Assembly (NCBI GenBank): GCA_004195635.1 | Contig: PSPT01000004.1 | Location: forward strand, 21,080 to 85,079 | Length of the DNA: 64,000 bases | Direction: 5' to 3' | Source of the DNA: Methanobacteriota archaeon | GTDB taxonomy: Archaea; Thermoplasmatota; Poseidoniia; Poseidoniales; Poseidoniaceae | Shown: one piece after another, positions 20,208 to 30,349 of the stretch | Layout: the number at the start of each line of letters is the position of its first letter | How positions within the stretch are numbered: the first letter of the stretch is position 1 | Program-made: the position numbers and the translations under genes | Notes under the pieces: model-generated | The model's database searches: none | What the model was told of the DNA's origin: nothing | What the model saw: only the letters and a program-made list of their open reading frames with translations

Positions 20208-21263
20208 TTATGCATTACTGATATTTAGTGCGAGGTTGAGATTAACTTCATGCAACCAACCAAATGGGTCTTCACTCTTTTCAGTTTGAAGATTGGTCAA
20301 GGCATCATATAGTTCTCTTGTTATCGCACCAACTCCGCCATCTCCGAACACCTTTTTCTTTTCACCTTGGGTGATTGAGGCAATTGGAGATATTACTGCA
20401 GCCGTTCCACAACAGAAACTCTCATCAGCAGTCATGGCAAATTCGGCAGAGACTAGCGTCTCATTTACCTCATAACCACGATTGCGAGCAAGCATAATGA
20501 TTGATTCACGAGTTATTCCGGGTAGAATAGTGCCGGTTAAATCGGGTGTGTAAAGCACTTTGTCTTTGACACAGAAATAATTAGCAGCACCAACTTCTTC
20601 GACGTATTTATGCTCAACTGCATCCAAATAAATTACCTCTGCAAAACCTTGTTTTTTAGCATTTATTGATGGCATCATTCCGGGTGCATAGTTGCCAATT
20701 GCCTTTACTCCACCAGAACCACCTGGTGCTGCGCGGTGATTTTCCTCAGAAATAAGGAGGTCGATTGCCGAAAGCCCTCCCTTAAAATAAGGCCCAACTG
20801 GAGTTGCAAATACACAAAAAGTGTAGGAAGGTGCAGGCGCAACCCCCATTATTGGGCCTGTGCCCCAAAGAACTGGACGAATATAGAGTGCACCTCGTCC
20901 AGAGGGAGGTATCCAACTAGAATTAGCAGCGACTACTTGTTCAACTGCATCAATAAACATTGATTCGGGTACTGGTGGCATTCCGAGGCGGGCAGCACCG
21001 CGTTGAAAACGTCGGGCATTTTCTTCAGGACGAAATAATATTACTCTGTTGTTTGCTGTTCGTTGTGCTTTCATCCCCTCAAATATTCCTTGCCCATAAT
21101 TCAAGACGCCTGCTGCAGGATCAATCGATAGATTACCATAGGGACGGATTTTCCCTGGAGACCAAGCGTCACCTTGATTACATTCAGCGACATACATCTT
21201 TTCGGTTTTAGTCAAAGAGAAAGTCAAGGAGTCCCAATCAAAATTATTATCCGGTCCCGACAC
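20208..21263 (-). CDS. ilvE: Branched-chain amino acid aminotransferase
   Basis: Class IV aminotransferase motifs: NYGQGIFEGMKAQR, RPEENARRFQRGAARLGMPP, FCCGTAAVISPI. Confidence 0.92.
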   Translation of the reverse strand: MSGPDNNFDWDSLTFSLTKTEKMYVAECNQGDAWSPGKIRPYGNLSIDPAAGVLNYGQGIFEGMKAQRTANNRVILFRPEENARRFQRGAARLGMPPVPESMFIDAVEQVVAANSSWIPPSGRGALYIRPVLWGTGPIMGVAPAPSYTFCVFATPVGPYFKGGLSAIDLLISEENHRAAPGGSGGVKAIGNYAPGMMPSINAKKQGFAEVIYLDAVEHKYVEEVGAANYFCVKDKVLYTPDLTGTILPGITRESIIMLARNRGYEVNETLVSAEFAMTADESFCCGTAAVISPIASITQGEKKKVFGDGGVGAITRELYDALTNLQTEKSEDPFGWLHEVNLNLALNISNA

Positions 21264-21410
21264 TAATAATCCTCCATGAAATCTCGTCGTAAATCATCAC
21301 GACAAGCAGACCCAACGGGCGCTGGTTTTCAACACTTGCGCGGAAAATTATTACCGCTTCCTTCCGAAAAGAACTTCACCACTCGGCATTGTGGATAACT
21401 TGAGCCACCC

Positions 21411-24065
21411 ATGCAAACCACCATTGATTGTGCCGTCATTACTGCTCGTTATCAAGCAGTTGAACGAAATGATGGTGAAACTACAGTCCTTGAATTGTGG
21501 TGCCGGTGTAAAGATGGGCGCTCAGCAGTCATATTGATCAATGGCATTAACCCATGGATTGAAATTGCCTCGCCGGGAATTTGTGAAAACCCGGAGGAAC
21601 TTCCTCATGACATATTAGCAAAACTTCAGCGAGTATTAGATGATAGTGATGTTATTTCAGTTGATGAAGAAGGAATAAAATGGACGGATATGGGAGAAAA
21701 GAAGCACTGGCGGGTTGGGGTTAGGCAACCATTTGTTGTTCGTAGTTTACGCGACAGGTTGCAAAAAGAAGGGTGGGTATTGTCTGCATCGGATATTGTA
21801 TATCAACACCGTTTTTTCCATATTCGTGACCTCGGCACACATGTTTCAATTAGAGGCGATATACTCTTTGAAAAGGAAGGAATTGATGGCAAGGAATGTG
21901 TCATTGAGGATGATTTCTCAGCCTTGACAAAAATTAAGACTGCCGGAGGGAGTGGAATATATCCCGTCGATATTATCGTCTCTGCGAATTACGATGATTG
22001 CAATCAGTGTGAACCTTTCCAAGCACCATGGACCGTTTTTTCTTTTGACCTCGAAACTTCTATTCTCCATGATACCGTGCTTTGTGCAGCAGCAACAATT
22101 GAAAACTGGTCCACTGGAGAAAGAACCACTTATTCATTTAATGGTAAGGAAGAGGATATTCTAATAGGGCTTACAGATTTGGTAAGAGAAAATGACCCAG
22201 ACATCATTACTGGATATAATATTGACAACTTTGACCTAACCCGATTATCCGAGCGTTGTGAGGTGTTGAGCGGGAAGAGAAGATGGAGGCGGCAAGCCGA
22301 ATTGTTCGGTTGGGGGCGGGTGGATATCTTAGAAAATGAAAGTAAGCGGAGGCGCGATGGTTTATTGCCTAAACGCGGGAATACTCGTGCTTGGAGTATT
22401 GCAGGGCGTTGTGTGATGGATGCTTGGTGGCAGGCGAGAATGACTCTGCGGCCAAAGCGAGAAACTCTAAAATTTGTTTCTAATTTATTATTTCCCGATA
22501 ATATTGAATTACAAAAAATGGATATTGATTCGAGCAAAATGGATGAAGAATGGGCTACTCGACCGGAAGAAGTTCTCAAATATTGTGAAAGGGATGCCGA
22601 ATTGCCCCTTTCTATCCTTAGATCCATTCAAGCAGTTCGGCGAAAAGAGGCAATAGCAGCAGTTGCAAAAACAAGTTTAGATGTCGCGGCAAATGGAGTC
22701 ACCAGTCAATTATTGGATAGTCTGGCGATCAGATATGCTGATGCGAATGACATCGCAGTTCCTATGACACACAATGTTCGCAGAACCTCACACATTGAAG
22801 GAGGATATGTTCATGATGTTGAAGCCGGAATTCACCCGTGGATTACTGTCCTTGATTTCAAATCAATGTACCCCTCAATCATGATTGGAAATAATATTTG
22901 TTTTACCACCAGAATTGACCCCATTCATCCAGATCAACCTCTCAAAGACGAAACCATACACACCTCTCCTACAGGGGTTACATTTCACAATTCACAACAC
23001 AGAAAGGGTATGGTGCCTGCACTTCTGGAGCATCTAATGGGACTTAGAGACACCCATAAGGAAGCGATGAAGGAAGCGCGAATACAAGGAGACGAAGCCC
23101 TTGTAGCATTTCATGATCAAATGCAATATGCAGTGAAGATAATGATGAATTCCTTTTATGGGGTATTTGCAAGTGTATTTTATCGCTTTACCCACAAAGA
23201 TTTGGGTGCATCAATTACCGCATGGGCGAGGCATAATATCAAAACAATAATTCAGAAATTAGAGGATGAGGGGAATCACGTGGTCTATTCCGATACTGAT
23301 TCTATTTTTGTATGCGCCCCAATTTCCAAAGAAATTTCGCCGACTAAACCTAAGAAAGGCAAGGAACTCAAGACTTGGAATTCTGCAAAGAAAGAGCTCA
23401 TTCGTTTTGGAAATGAGTTGGCCGAACGCTTTAGCCAAGATGAAGCGGTTCTAGAATTTGAAAAAGGGCTTTCTGTATTCTTTTCTCATGGAGCCAAAAA
23501 GCGATATGTTGGACGAATAATATATCCTGAGGAAGACATGATTGTACGCGGATATGAAACTCAAAGAAGCGATTCTTTTGATGCCCTCACTAACAATATG
23601 CAAAATATGTTCGAGATGATTTTGGAAGGGCGCTCAGAAAATGCAGTGAAATCAGTAGTAGATTTAATCAAGGCAGCAAAGCGAAATGAAATTCCAATTG
23701 AGCAACTGATATTGAGCAAAACATGCAAAGGGGTATTGCTAAAAAATGGCGAAGTGGATTTTTCAAAGCACTATGCAAACCCCGATAGTATGGCATCAGT
23801 TAGGGCGGCGAAAAAGAGAATGGAGAGAAATTTGCCTTTCACTCCTGGAATGAAAGTGGGATTCATTGTTACCAATGGGAAAGTAAGCCCAATGGAAGTT
23901 GAGCCGTGGGATGAAGGGCAAGAAAATGGTGGTATTGCTAAATATGACGGTGATTTTTATGCCGAAAGGTTGGCTACTGCTTTGGGGCGAATAACTGAAG
24001 CGTTTGAATGGTCATCAAAAGAATTACTCGCTGGTAATCGTCAGGCAAATTTGTTTTCGTTTTAG
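21411..24065 (+). CDS. polB: Family B DNA polymerase (PolB)
   Basis: Exo I FSFDLETSI; PolA DFKSMYPSIMI; PolB MNSFYGVFAS; PolC YSDTDSIFV. No intein insertion seen. Confidence 0.96.
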   Translation: MQTTIDCAVITARYQAVERNDGETTVLELWCRCKDGRSAVILINGINPWIEIASPGICENPEELPHDILAKLQRVLDDSDVISVDEEGIKWTDMGEKKHWRVGVRQPFVVRSLRDRLQKEGWVLSASDIVYQHRFFHIRDLGTHVSIRGDILFEKEGIDGKECVIEDDFSALTKIKTAGGSGIYPVDIIVSANYDDCNQCEPFQAPWTVFSFDLETSILHDTVLCAAATIENWSTGERTTYSFNGKEEDILIGLTDLVRENDPDIITGYNIDNFDLTRLSERCEVLSGKRRWRRQAELFGWGRVDILENESKRRRDGLLPKRGNTRAWSIAGRCVMDAWWQARMTLRPKRETLKFVSNLLFPDNIELQKMDIDSSKMDEEWATRPEEVLKYCERDAELPLSILRSIQAVRRKEAIAAVAKTSLDVAANGVTSQLLDSLAIRYADANDIAVPMTHNVRRTSHIEGGYVHDVEAGIHPWITVLDFKSMYPSIMIGNNICFTTRIDPIHPDQPLKDETIHTSPTGVTFHNSQHRKGMVPALLEHLMGLRDTHKEAMKEARIQGDEALVAFHDQMQYAVKIMMNSFYGVFASVFYRFTHKDLGASITAWARHNIKTIIQKLEDEGNHVVYSDTDSIFVCAPISKEISPTKPKKGKELKTWNSAKKELIRFGNELAERFSQDEAVLEFEKGLSVFFSHGAKKRYVGRIIYPEEDMIVRGYETQRSDSFDALTNNMQNMFEMILEGRSENAVKSVVDLIKAAKRNEIPIEQLILSKTCKGVLLKNGEVDFSKHYANPDSMASVRAAKKRMERNLPFTPGMKVGFIVTNGKVSPMEVEPWDEGQENGGIAKYDGDFYAERLATALGRITEAFEWSSKELLAGNRQANLFSF

Positions 24066-24199
24066 CAACAACTCGTATACTCAATGCTATTGTAAGAGTG
24101 GAAACGATGGAGTTGAAATCATTTCTCCATTGCCCAAAACCCCCTTTTCTTGAAAGATTATTAGAAAACTAAGACAACCCCCCCCCTCTCCCCCTCAAC

Positions 24200-24556
24200 A
24201 TGCTTTGGTGGCAATTGGTGATTAGAGGGGCCGTTTCTGGCGGAGTGATAGTTGGAGCAAGTGAATTGGCCAAACGCTTTGATTTGCTTGGTGCTATTCT
24301 TATTTCTCTACCTCTTATGTCGATTATTGCAATAATATGGTTATACAATGACACCTCTGACACCGAGAAAATTGCCGATTTTGCTACAGAAATAATGTGG
24401 CTGGTAATACCTTCTCTAGTATTGTTTTTCTCATTACCGATTTTTCTTCACCGAGGAATGGATTTTTGGCCAGCATTGGGCCTAGCGTGTGGACTAACAA
24501 TTGTCGCATACGGAATTGGAGTTGGCTTAGTAACAAAATATGCAAACCCTGCTTGA
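24200..24556 (+). CDS. Small membrane protein, DUF3147-like
   Basis: Four predicted TM helices with GGVIVGASELAKRF...GAILISLPLMSIIAIIWLY pattern. Confidence 0.65.
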   Translation: MLWWQLVIRGAVSGGVIVGASELAKRFDLLGAILISLPLMSIIAIIWLYNDTSDTEKIADFATEIMWLVIPSLVLFFSLPIFLHRGMDFWPALGLACGLTIVAYGIGVGLVTKYANPA

Positions 24557-24576
24557 ACATATAGTGAATAAGGGAG

Positions 24577-25047
24577 TTACTTCTTCCATTTCTTGCGCCC
24601 ATGTGACTTGCGTGATGCGGTGGCGCGGGATGCTGCTTGTTTGACTGAACCGGAAACTTTGCGCTGTGACTTTGCTCGGCGATCACCTGCTTTTGGACCG
24701 GCTTTAGTTGCCTCTCTTTCTTCACTTTTCCGTTCAAGCAATAATTCTCGCCATTTTAAGCCGACCATTTGCATGATTTCTTCTTTATTCGCTGAACCTA
24801 AATCTTTTTCTGCGCCTTTACATGAAACCCAAAGCCTACCTTCTTTGCCATGCGGCCTTGATGGGTGAGATACCTTTTCATCCGACTTGATTTTACGCAA
24901 ACCAAGACTTCTTGCTGCCCAAATAAGTCCATCCAAATCTGGCTTTGGCACAGAAGAATCTTTTGCAACACGGCGGCCATTTCGCCGCGAAGATTTGGAA
25001 TCAAAATATCCGGGCCACAACACGATTCGGTCGGGATTGAAGTCCAT
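24577..25047 (-). CDS. srp19: Signal recognition particle SRP19 subunit
   Basis: RIVLWPGYFDSKSSRRNGRRVAKDSSVPKPDLDGLIWAARSLGL is the SRP19 signature; basic C-terminal tail. Confidence 0.9.
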   Translation of the reverse strand: MDFNPDRIVLWPGYFDSKSSRRNGRRVAKDSSVPKPDLDGLIWAARSLGLRKIKSDEKVSHPSRPHGKEGRLWVSCKGAEKDLGSANKEEIMQMVGLKWRELLLERKSEEREATKAGPKAGDRRAKSQRKVSGSVKQAASRATASRKSHGRKKWKK

Positions 25048-25104
25048 CCATTACTCCTCCATATGTGCGAGAGGGGGCATCACCATTGAGGGTGACGGTT
25101 GAGT

Positions 25105-25485
25105 TCACCCGATTAGAACGCCGTTAATTACGCCGTCCTTTCCTGGGCGACTGGTGATTTTGACATCTCCAAGTTTGGTTTCAACAACTGCACCCTTGGT
25201 TAAAATATTTCTTCGCACATAGTTTGAATTACATGGATTTTCTGAAACATTAGTCATTTCAACGCGGTTTACTGAACCGTCTTTTGGATTCGCTACGGAT
25301 ATCATATTCTCTGAAAGAACACGGGTCATACAGTTTCCGCCAGTCTTGCGGTAAACCTTATTCTTGGATTCGCCAATGAAAGCAATTTGCTTCTCAGTAC
25401 TGATTTCAGTACTACGCTTTGAGCGTGCTTGAACTCGTCGTCCACCTGTGTTTTTTCTGCGGGAAATGCCGTGCCACTGAGCCAT
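25105..25485 (-). CDS. rps8e: 30S ribosomal protein S8e (eS8)
   Basis: MAQWHGISRRKNTGGRRVQARSKR ... NYVRRNILTKGAVVETKLGDVKITSRPGKDGVINGVLI. Confidence 0.95.
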   Translation of the reverse strand: MAQWHGISRRKNTGGRRVQARSKRSTEISTEKQIAFIGESKNKVYRKTGGNCMTRVLSENMISVANPKDGSVNRVEMTNVSENPCNSNYVRRNILTKGAVVETKLGDVKITSRPGKDGVINGVLIG

Positions 25486-25612
25486 AATGAAGTCCTCCGG
25501 GGCTCTTGCCGACTTAACCTCTCTATTTCAAAGGGATGGTCGCGGCACTGCGCAGCAGATTTTGGGAACAATACCTCATGAAAGAAGGGGGAATTGAATT
25601 CCTTTTCAGCCA

Positions 25613-26239
25613 CTAAATACAAACAGCATCAATAATTGACAATAATTCTCCGTTTGAATGTTTTAACATTGCAACCACCTTTTGCCCTTTAGACAATGGA
25701 CCGACTCCCGAAGGGGTGCCTGTAAACAGAGTATCATTTGTGCACATGGGAGCCCACTGCACTAATTTCTCCAATTGTTGAGAAGGTGAATAAGACATTT
25801 CAGAAATATTTGCGGATTGTACTTGCTTACCGTCAAGGCTTAGAGAAATATGCAATTCTGCAACATATTCGTCAAAACCAATTTCTAATAGACTTAACTT
25901 ATCACCCAATTCAAGCCAATTTCCAATAACCGCGGAATTAGAAAATGATTTGGCTCTTGCCCATGGTAAACCACTTTTCTTTAATTCTGCTTGAATATCA
26001 CGAAGGGTTAGGTCCAATCCAATTGCAATAGCATGTGGCTTTTGATTTTGGTCTAATTGAATTACCAGTTCTACCTCATGATGAATTTGTCCATCCATAC
26101 AGTTAATTTCAGATATTGGATTACTGCCACCTATAATTGCTGCATCTGGTTTCAAAAAAAATACCGGCTCAGGAGGGGTTTCACCACTCATTTCTTGCGC
26201 ATGTTTTGGAAAGGTACGGATCGCACACCATGCTGTCAT
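25613..26239 (-). CDS. Fumarylacetoacetate hydrolase (FAH) family protein
   Basis: FFLKPDAAIIG, DGQIHHEVELVIQL, LDLTLRDIQAELKKSGLPWARAKSF, DTLFTGTPSGVGPL motifs. Confidence 0.9.
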   Translation of the reverse strand: MTAWCAIRTFPKHAQEMSGETPPEPVFFLKPDAAIIGGSNPISEINCMDGQIHHEVELVIQLDQNQKPHAIAIGLDLTLRDIQAELKKSGLPWARAKSFSNSAVIGNWLELGDKLSLLEIGFDEYVAELHISLSLDGKQVQSANISEMSYSPSQQLEKLVQWAPMCTNDTLFTGTPSGVGPLSKGQKVVAMLKHSNGELLSIIDAVCI

Positions 26240-26532
26240 GCTTTGCCCAGTAGTCTAAATTTGTTGAACCTACCTATAATATGCCTCTTGGAAATGCATA
26301 GCAAAAACAGCCAATGGAAGCAACTGCAATTAGTTGTATTGAAAGGTAGAAAGGTTGACCACAACACCGGAAATCACAATGTCGGGAAAAAGGCATGTGT
26401 CACTAGCAGTAATGTATGTCATGACTTTACCCAAATCCGTTGATGCTGTGGCTCATATCGCTGAACGGATAATATTTCAGCAAGCAATATCAACTTGCGA
26501 CAGCATGAAACCGCATACCTCGTGCGGCAATC

Positions 26533-27042
26533 ATGGCAAAGGATTGGCAAATCCGTAAACGCAGACCCGTAAGGCGAAAGAATATCGCCCCACTTCTCAA
26601 AGAATTAGAGGAGCATTTGGGTATTGACATGGCACTTGAAGGTGCATTTATTGAAATGGCTGAATATGGGCCTTGGAAGTTGGTTATTGTTGATAAAACC
26701 GCTCACGCAATTGAATTTCAAAACCCTCAAGGCGAGAGGGTTGTGTTCCTTACACTAAGAGGAATAATGGCTAGGGCTCCGCCAGATAAATGGGTCGAAG
26801 TTGACCATGGAGCAATTCCATTTTTGATGAATGGAGCCGACTGTATGGTTGCTGGCATTCATGGAGCCGACGAGGGAATTATTGAAGGTGATTTGATTTG
26901 GATTAGGGACCAAGTTCACGGCCGACCTTTGGCTCTTGGATGGGCAAGTATGCCTGGACCAGACCTCATTACGGAAACAAAGGGTAAGGGTGTCAAAACC
27001 ATTCACTTTGTCGGTGATGAACTTTGGGAAATGGAACTCTAA
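26533..27042 (+). CDS. PUA-domain RNA-binding protein
   Basis: C-terminal PUA pattern: WVEVDHGAIPFLMNGADCMVAGIHGADEGIIEGDLIWIRDQVHGRPLALGWA. Confidence 0.8.
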   Translation: MAKDWQIRKRRPVRRKNIAPLLKELEEHLGIDMALEGAFIEMAEYGPWKLVIVDKTAHAIEFQNPQGERVVFLTLRGIMARAPPDKWVEVDHGAIPFLMNGADCMVAGIHGADEGIIEGDLIWIRDQVHGRPLALGWASMPGPDLITETKGKGVKTIHFVGDELWEMEL

Positions 27043-27408
27043 ATATTCAATACACTTTTTTGAATAATCGCAAGGGTAGCATCTATTTCGGCCCGCTGAA
27101 AGCCCTTTTATTCGCCACTTCTGAATCAAAGGGTGTTATGCACTAACCCTTTGCTTCTATGTTAAACAATTTGAACAGGGTTTCAAATCTTTGTGGATTA
27201 TTCAACAGAGTGTCGGAGAAAAAATAAAAACACAAAAAGAGTCCAATGAACATCATGCGCAAGGAAGTATTGGCCCCTTCTGCTTGGCTTGCTATCATTC
27301 GCCCCTACTCGTCTGGCGGCCCCATTATCCACTTTACTCGAGAAAATGTGCTAATATCCTTAATTAGACCAATGTCTTAATTGACAAAATTGAATAATGA
27401 TTGTATGC

Positions 27409-29283
27409 TTAATTCTTAGAAACTACCATCCAACCGATAAGGCCAACAACTACTGCTGCTATTGCTCCAACTCCAATAATGCCTCCTGGAATCATAGCCA
27501 TAACACCCTCGGTTTTATCTTCAATATCGTCCGAAGAACCATCGTTATTGTCATTGTTACTCGTATTTGAATTGCCTAAATCAATTTGACAAGAACCATC
27601 ATCTTCGGTTGCTTCTGCATTGAAATTAGATGCGGTTGAGTCCATACAACCCAACAATGCTTCAGGCTCTGGTGCAGGGTAAGTACAACTGTTATCATCT
27701 TCGGTGGCTTGTGCATTGTAATTTGTTGCAGTTGAATTCACACATCCCAATACCGGCACATTTGGATAAATGCAAGAACTATCATCAATTGTAGCATCGG
27801 CATTGAAATTTGTTGCAGTTGAATCCATGCATCCCTCAACGCTTTGGCTAGCAGCGATAGCGGCCATCATTTGGTCAACACTGTTTTCATTAGGGCCGAA
27901 AGAGCCATTGGTTGCTACCCACGCAAAGGAAAGCCCTTCTTCCACATTTATTGAAGACACTCCTAACATTGAACTCTCCCATGCATTTGTTGTGGTATTA
28001 GTTGTATAGAGGGCCCAATACCAGAAATCAGCATCTCCCCAAGATGCTGCTGAAACTAATCCACCGATTGATACTAAGTAGACTCCATACGTTTCAATAG
28101 AATAATCATATTCATGGCCCAATAATGCGAACCCCATTTCAGATGCATTCCAAGCATTGGCTGAATCAATAACTGAAAAATTGGAAAATTGCGATGTACC
28201 GTCTGGCATGTAAATCATCATGCTGACAGAAACATTATCATCTCCTCCATTATTATTATTCTCATTATCTATTATCATTTGATCTACACTAGAACCGTCA
28301 AATGGACCCCATGAGCCATTTGTTGCAACCCAAGCAAAACTGTCTTGACTACTGGCATTTACAAATGACACACCATCTATTGAAGGAGCCCAAGAACCAT
28401 CTGAAATATCCAACAAGTAAAGACTCCAAAACCAATAATTTTCTTCACCAGATGGTACCTCACTCATCATACCCGCTATTGAATATAGAAGTACTCCGAG
28501 TTCAGGGTCTTCATCAAAGCCATATTCTAATTCAAGTTTTTCAAAACCAATTAGTGAAGCATCCCAAAGTGTTCCATTTGAAGTCATGTTAATCGTTGTT
28601 GCTCTCTGAGTACCATCGGGCATGTATACCATCATTCTCATGTCTTGAGGGCCATTTCCTCCATTCCCGCCTGTGCCATTTGTATTATTTTCGTCTCCGC
28701 CGCCGGTAGAATTATTCCCGTCACTTCCGGTACCTCCACCATTAGGGTCAATGACATGGATAACGCCAGTCATGCTTGTGTGGTAATTGCATTGATAATC
28801 ATAAGTCCCAGGTGTCTGAAGAGAAACACTGAAAGTACCCCCTTGATTGATATTGCCGGAATCAAATGTTTCCGGCCCAGTACCCATATCAGTAACTGTG
28901 TGGGAGTTTGAGTCAACATTTGTCCATTCAACTGAATCCCCCATATTAATAGTAAGATTATTTGGAGTGAATGTATTGGAGATTTCTACTGGATGAGTTG
29001 TTGCGCCTCCTCCGCCACCGCCTCCGGCAGATGCTGTAGAAATGATTGGTGCGGTTACTGAAATAAGCATCATTATGGCAAAGAAAGTCATTATTCCACG
29101 CTGGGTTCGAGATGGCTCTTGAGAGGTCATGGGTTTCATTGGTGTGTGGTACAGTACTTCAATAATTTGGCGCGTTAATCTAGTATCATCAATCACAAAT
29201 ATGATTCGGTGCAGGAAATGTGAAGGAAAGCCCCCTGTAATACTATATACTCGCCAAAAAGTGCAGTTAATATCATGCGACAT
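27409..29283 (-). CDS. Membrane-anchored surface protein: cupredoxin + two DUF4430-like modules + three Cys-rich repeats + C-terminal TM
   Basis: Type-1 copper pattern (SNSHTVTD ... YDYQCNYHTSMTGVIHV). Two modules begin MMVYMPDGTQ / MMIYMPDGTS. Three GCMDSTATNFNADATIDDSSCIYP-like repeats; terminal TM. True start likely MKPMTSQEP near 29137. Confidence 0.8.
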   Translation of the reverse strand: MSHDINCTFWRVYSITGGFPSHFLHRIIFVIDDTRLTRQIIEVLYHTPMKPMTSQEPSRTQRGIMTFFAIMMLISVTAPIISTASAGGGGGGGATTHPVEISNTFTPNNLTINMGDSVEWTNVDSNSHTVTDMGTGPETFDSGNINQGGTFSVSLQTPGTYDYQCNYHTSMTGVIHVIDPNGGGTGSDGNNSTGGGDENNTNGTGGNGGNGPQDMRMMVYMPDGTQRATTINMTSNGTLWDASLIGFEKLELEYGFDEDPELGVLLYSIAGMMSEVPSGEENYWFWSLYLLDISDGSWAPSIDGVSFVNASSQDSFAWVATNGSWGPFDGSSVDQMIIDNENNNNGGDDNVSVSMMIYMPDGTSQFSNFSVIDSANAWNASEMGFALLGHEYDYSIETYGVYLVSIGGLVSAASWGDADFWYWALYTTNTTTNAWESSMLGVSSINVEEGLSFAWVATNGSFGPNENSVDQMMAAIAASQSVEGCMDSTATNFNADATIDDSSCIYPNVPVLGCVNSTATNYNAQATEDDNSCTYPAPEPEALLGCMDSTASNFNAEATEDDGSCQIDLGNSNTSNNDNNDGSSDDIEDKTEGVMAMIPGGIIGVGAIAAVVVGLIGWMVVSKN

Positions 29284-29862
29284 AGAGCACTCTCATTCTG
29301 CCTATTGGCGACGTTGGTATTGCTATTCTCAATTATGCCGGTTTCGGGGTCTGTGGCTGGAGTCAATTTAGATGCTGACACTGAAGGGACACCTGTAGAT
29401 TCGATTGTGCGAGATAATATTTCATTTGATTTTAAGGTATGGAATGTCTCAGTTTCATTGACTGAAGATGCTATTGGCAATAATACATCCGTTGCTATTT
29501 CAACCCAAATATGTGTTAATTCCGGATTTTGCCACACCCCTGCTACTATGACTCTTGAAGAAATAGCAAATGGAACATATTCTGGTTCAGTAACTCCAAT
29601 GGATGATCACACCTATATTAATTGGCGAATTATCTTATCTTATGAGGACAACACAACTGAAAGACTGCCCGCCTCCGGATGGTCAAAAATTTGGTCTGAT
29701 TGTTGGCTAGATTTACATTCAGAACCTCCTCTTTGGGGAGGTAATGGTTGCCCTGAAGAAGTTGATGATGAAGGCTTTCTGCCCTCAATTGGTGTATTGG
29801 GTACAACTGCTACTTTGATGCTTGCTGGTGCAACTTACATTAATAGAAAGAATAAAGATTGA
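29275..29862 (+). CDS. Secreted/membrane protein of unknown function
   Basis: Signal peptide MRHRALSFCLLATLVLLFSIMPVSGSVAG, four extracytoplasmic Cys, C-terminal TM. Confidence 0.65.
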   Translation: MRHRALSFCLLATLVLLFSIMPVSGSVAGVNLDADTEGTPVDSIVRDNISFDFKVWNVSVSLTEDAIGNNTSVAISTQICVNSGFCHTPATMTLEEIANGTYSGSVTPMDDHTYINWRIILSYEDNTTERLPASGWSKIWSDCWLDLHSEPPLWGGNGCPEEVDDEGFLPSIGVLGTTATLMLAGATYINRKNKD

Positions 29863-29894
29863 ACTTCTTTCAGTACTATTTGAATAAAATAGGT

Positions 29895-30335
29895 TCACAA
29901 GCGCTTTTGGTGTTCATTAATTCGTGACAGAAGTCGCCGCACATCAACACCCCAACTAGTAAAAATTACACTTGCTGAAGAATTATTTTTGCTTAATTTT
30001 CCGGCTTGCATTCCGGGAGACATTAGGTCTGAAGGGACGAGTGGTAAGTTTACACAAGCGAGGGTTGCTTGAACTCCATCGGCTACAACATCCAGTTTCA
30101 GCCATTTTTCACATTTGCCAATATTATCCTTAACCTCAATATTTGCCTTCTCACTTTTCAGAAATCTTACGAGTGCTTGGAATAAGTCTTGTGGGTCATC
30201 AGTTGAAGCCGAAGGAGGTAAGCCCGAAAGGGCTTTTTCGTCAGCAGAACCGTAAGCAGAAAGGAAGGGCAAATCGGTGTCATGGGCATCAAGAAAGTCA
30301 TCAAGACCACGCCCCAAACCCCGTTTTGCCGCCAT
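29895..30335 (-). CDS. Small protein with N-terminal ParB-like ParA-interaction peptide and unknown C-terminal domain
   Basis: N-terminus MAAKRGLGRGLDDFL resembles ParB/Spo0J N-termini (for example RRGLGRGL..LL). Starts 14 nt after the parA stop, same strand. Confidence 0.75.
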   Translation of the reverse strand: MAAKRGLGRGLDDFLDAHDTDLPFLSAYGSADEKALSGLPPSASTDDPQDLFQALVRFLKSEKANIEVKDNIGKCEKWLKLDVVADGVQATLACVNLPLVPSDLMSPGMQAGKLSKNNSSASVIFTSWGVDVRRLLSRINEHQKRL

Positions 30336-30349
30336 TCACATCTCTCCTG

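Noticed and set aside
24178-24199. C-rich homopolymer tract (cccccccctctccccctc)
   Set aside because: Short low-complexity run just upstream of the DUF3147-like gene; no evidence of function.
26355-26558. 67-aa plus ORF before the PUA-domain gene
   Set aside because: Overlaps the start of the supported PUA gene in another frame, low-information composition, no recognised family.
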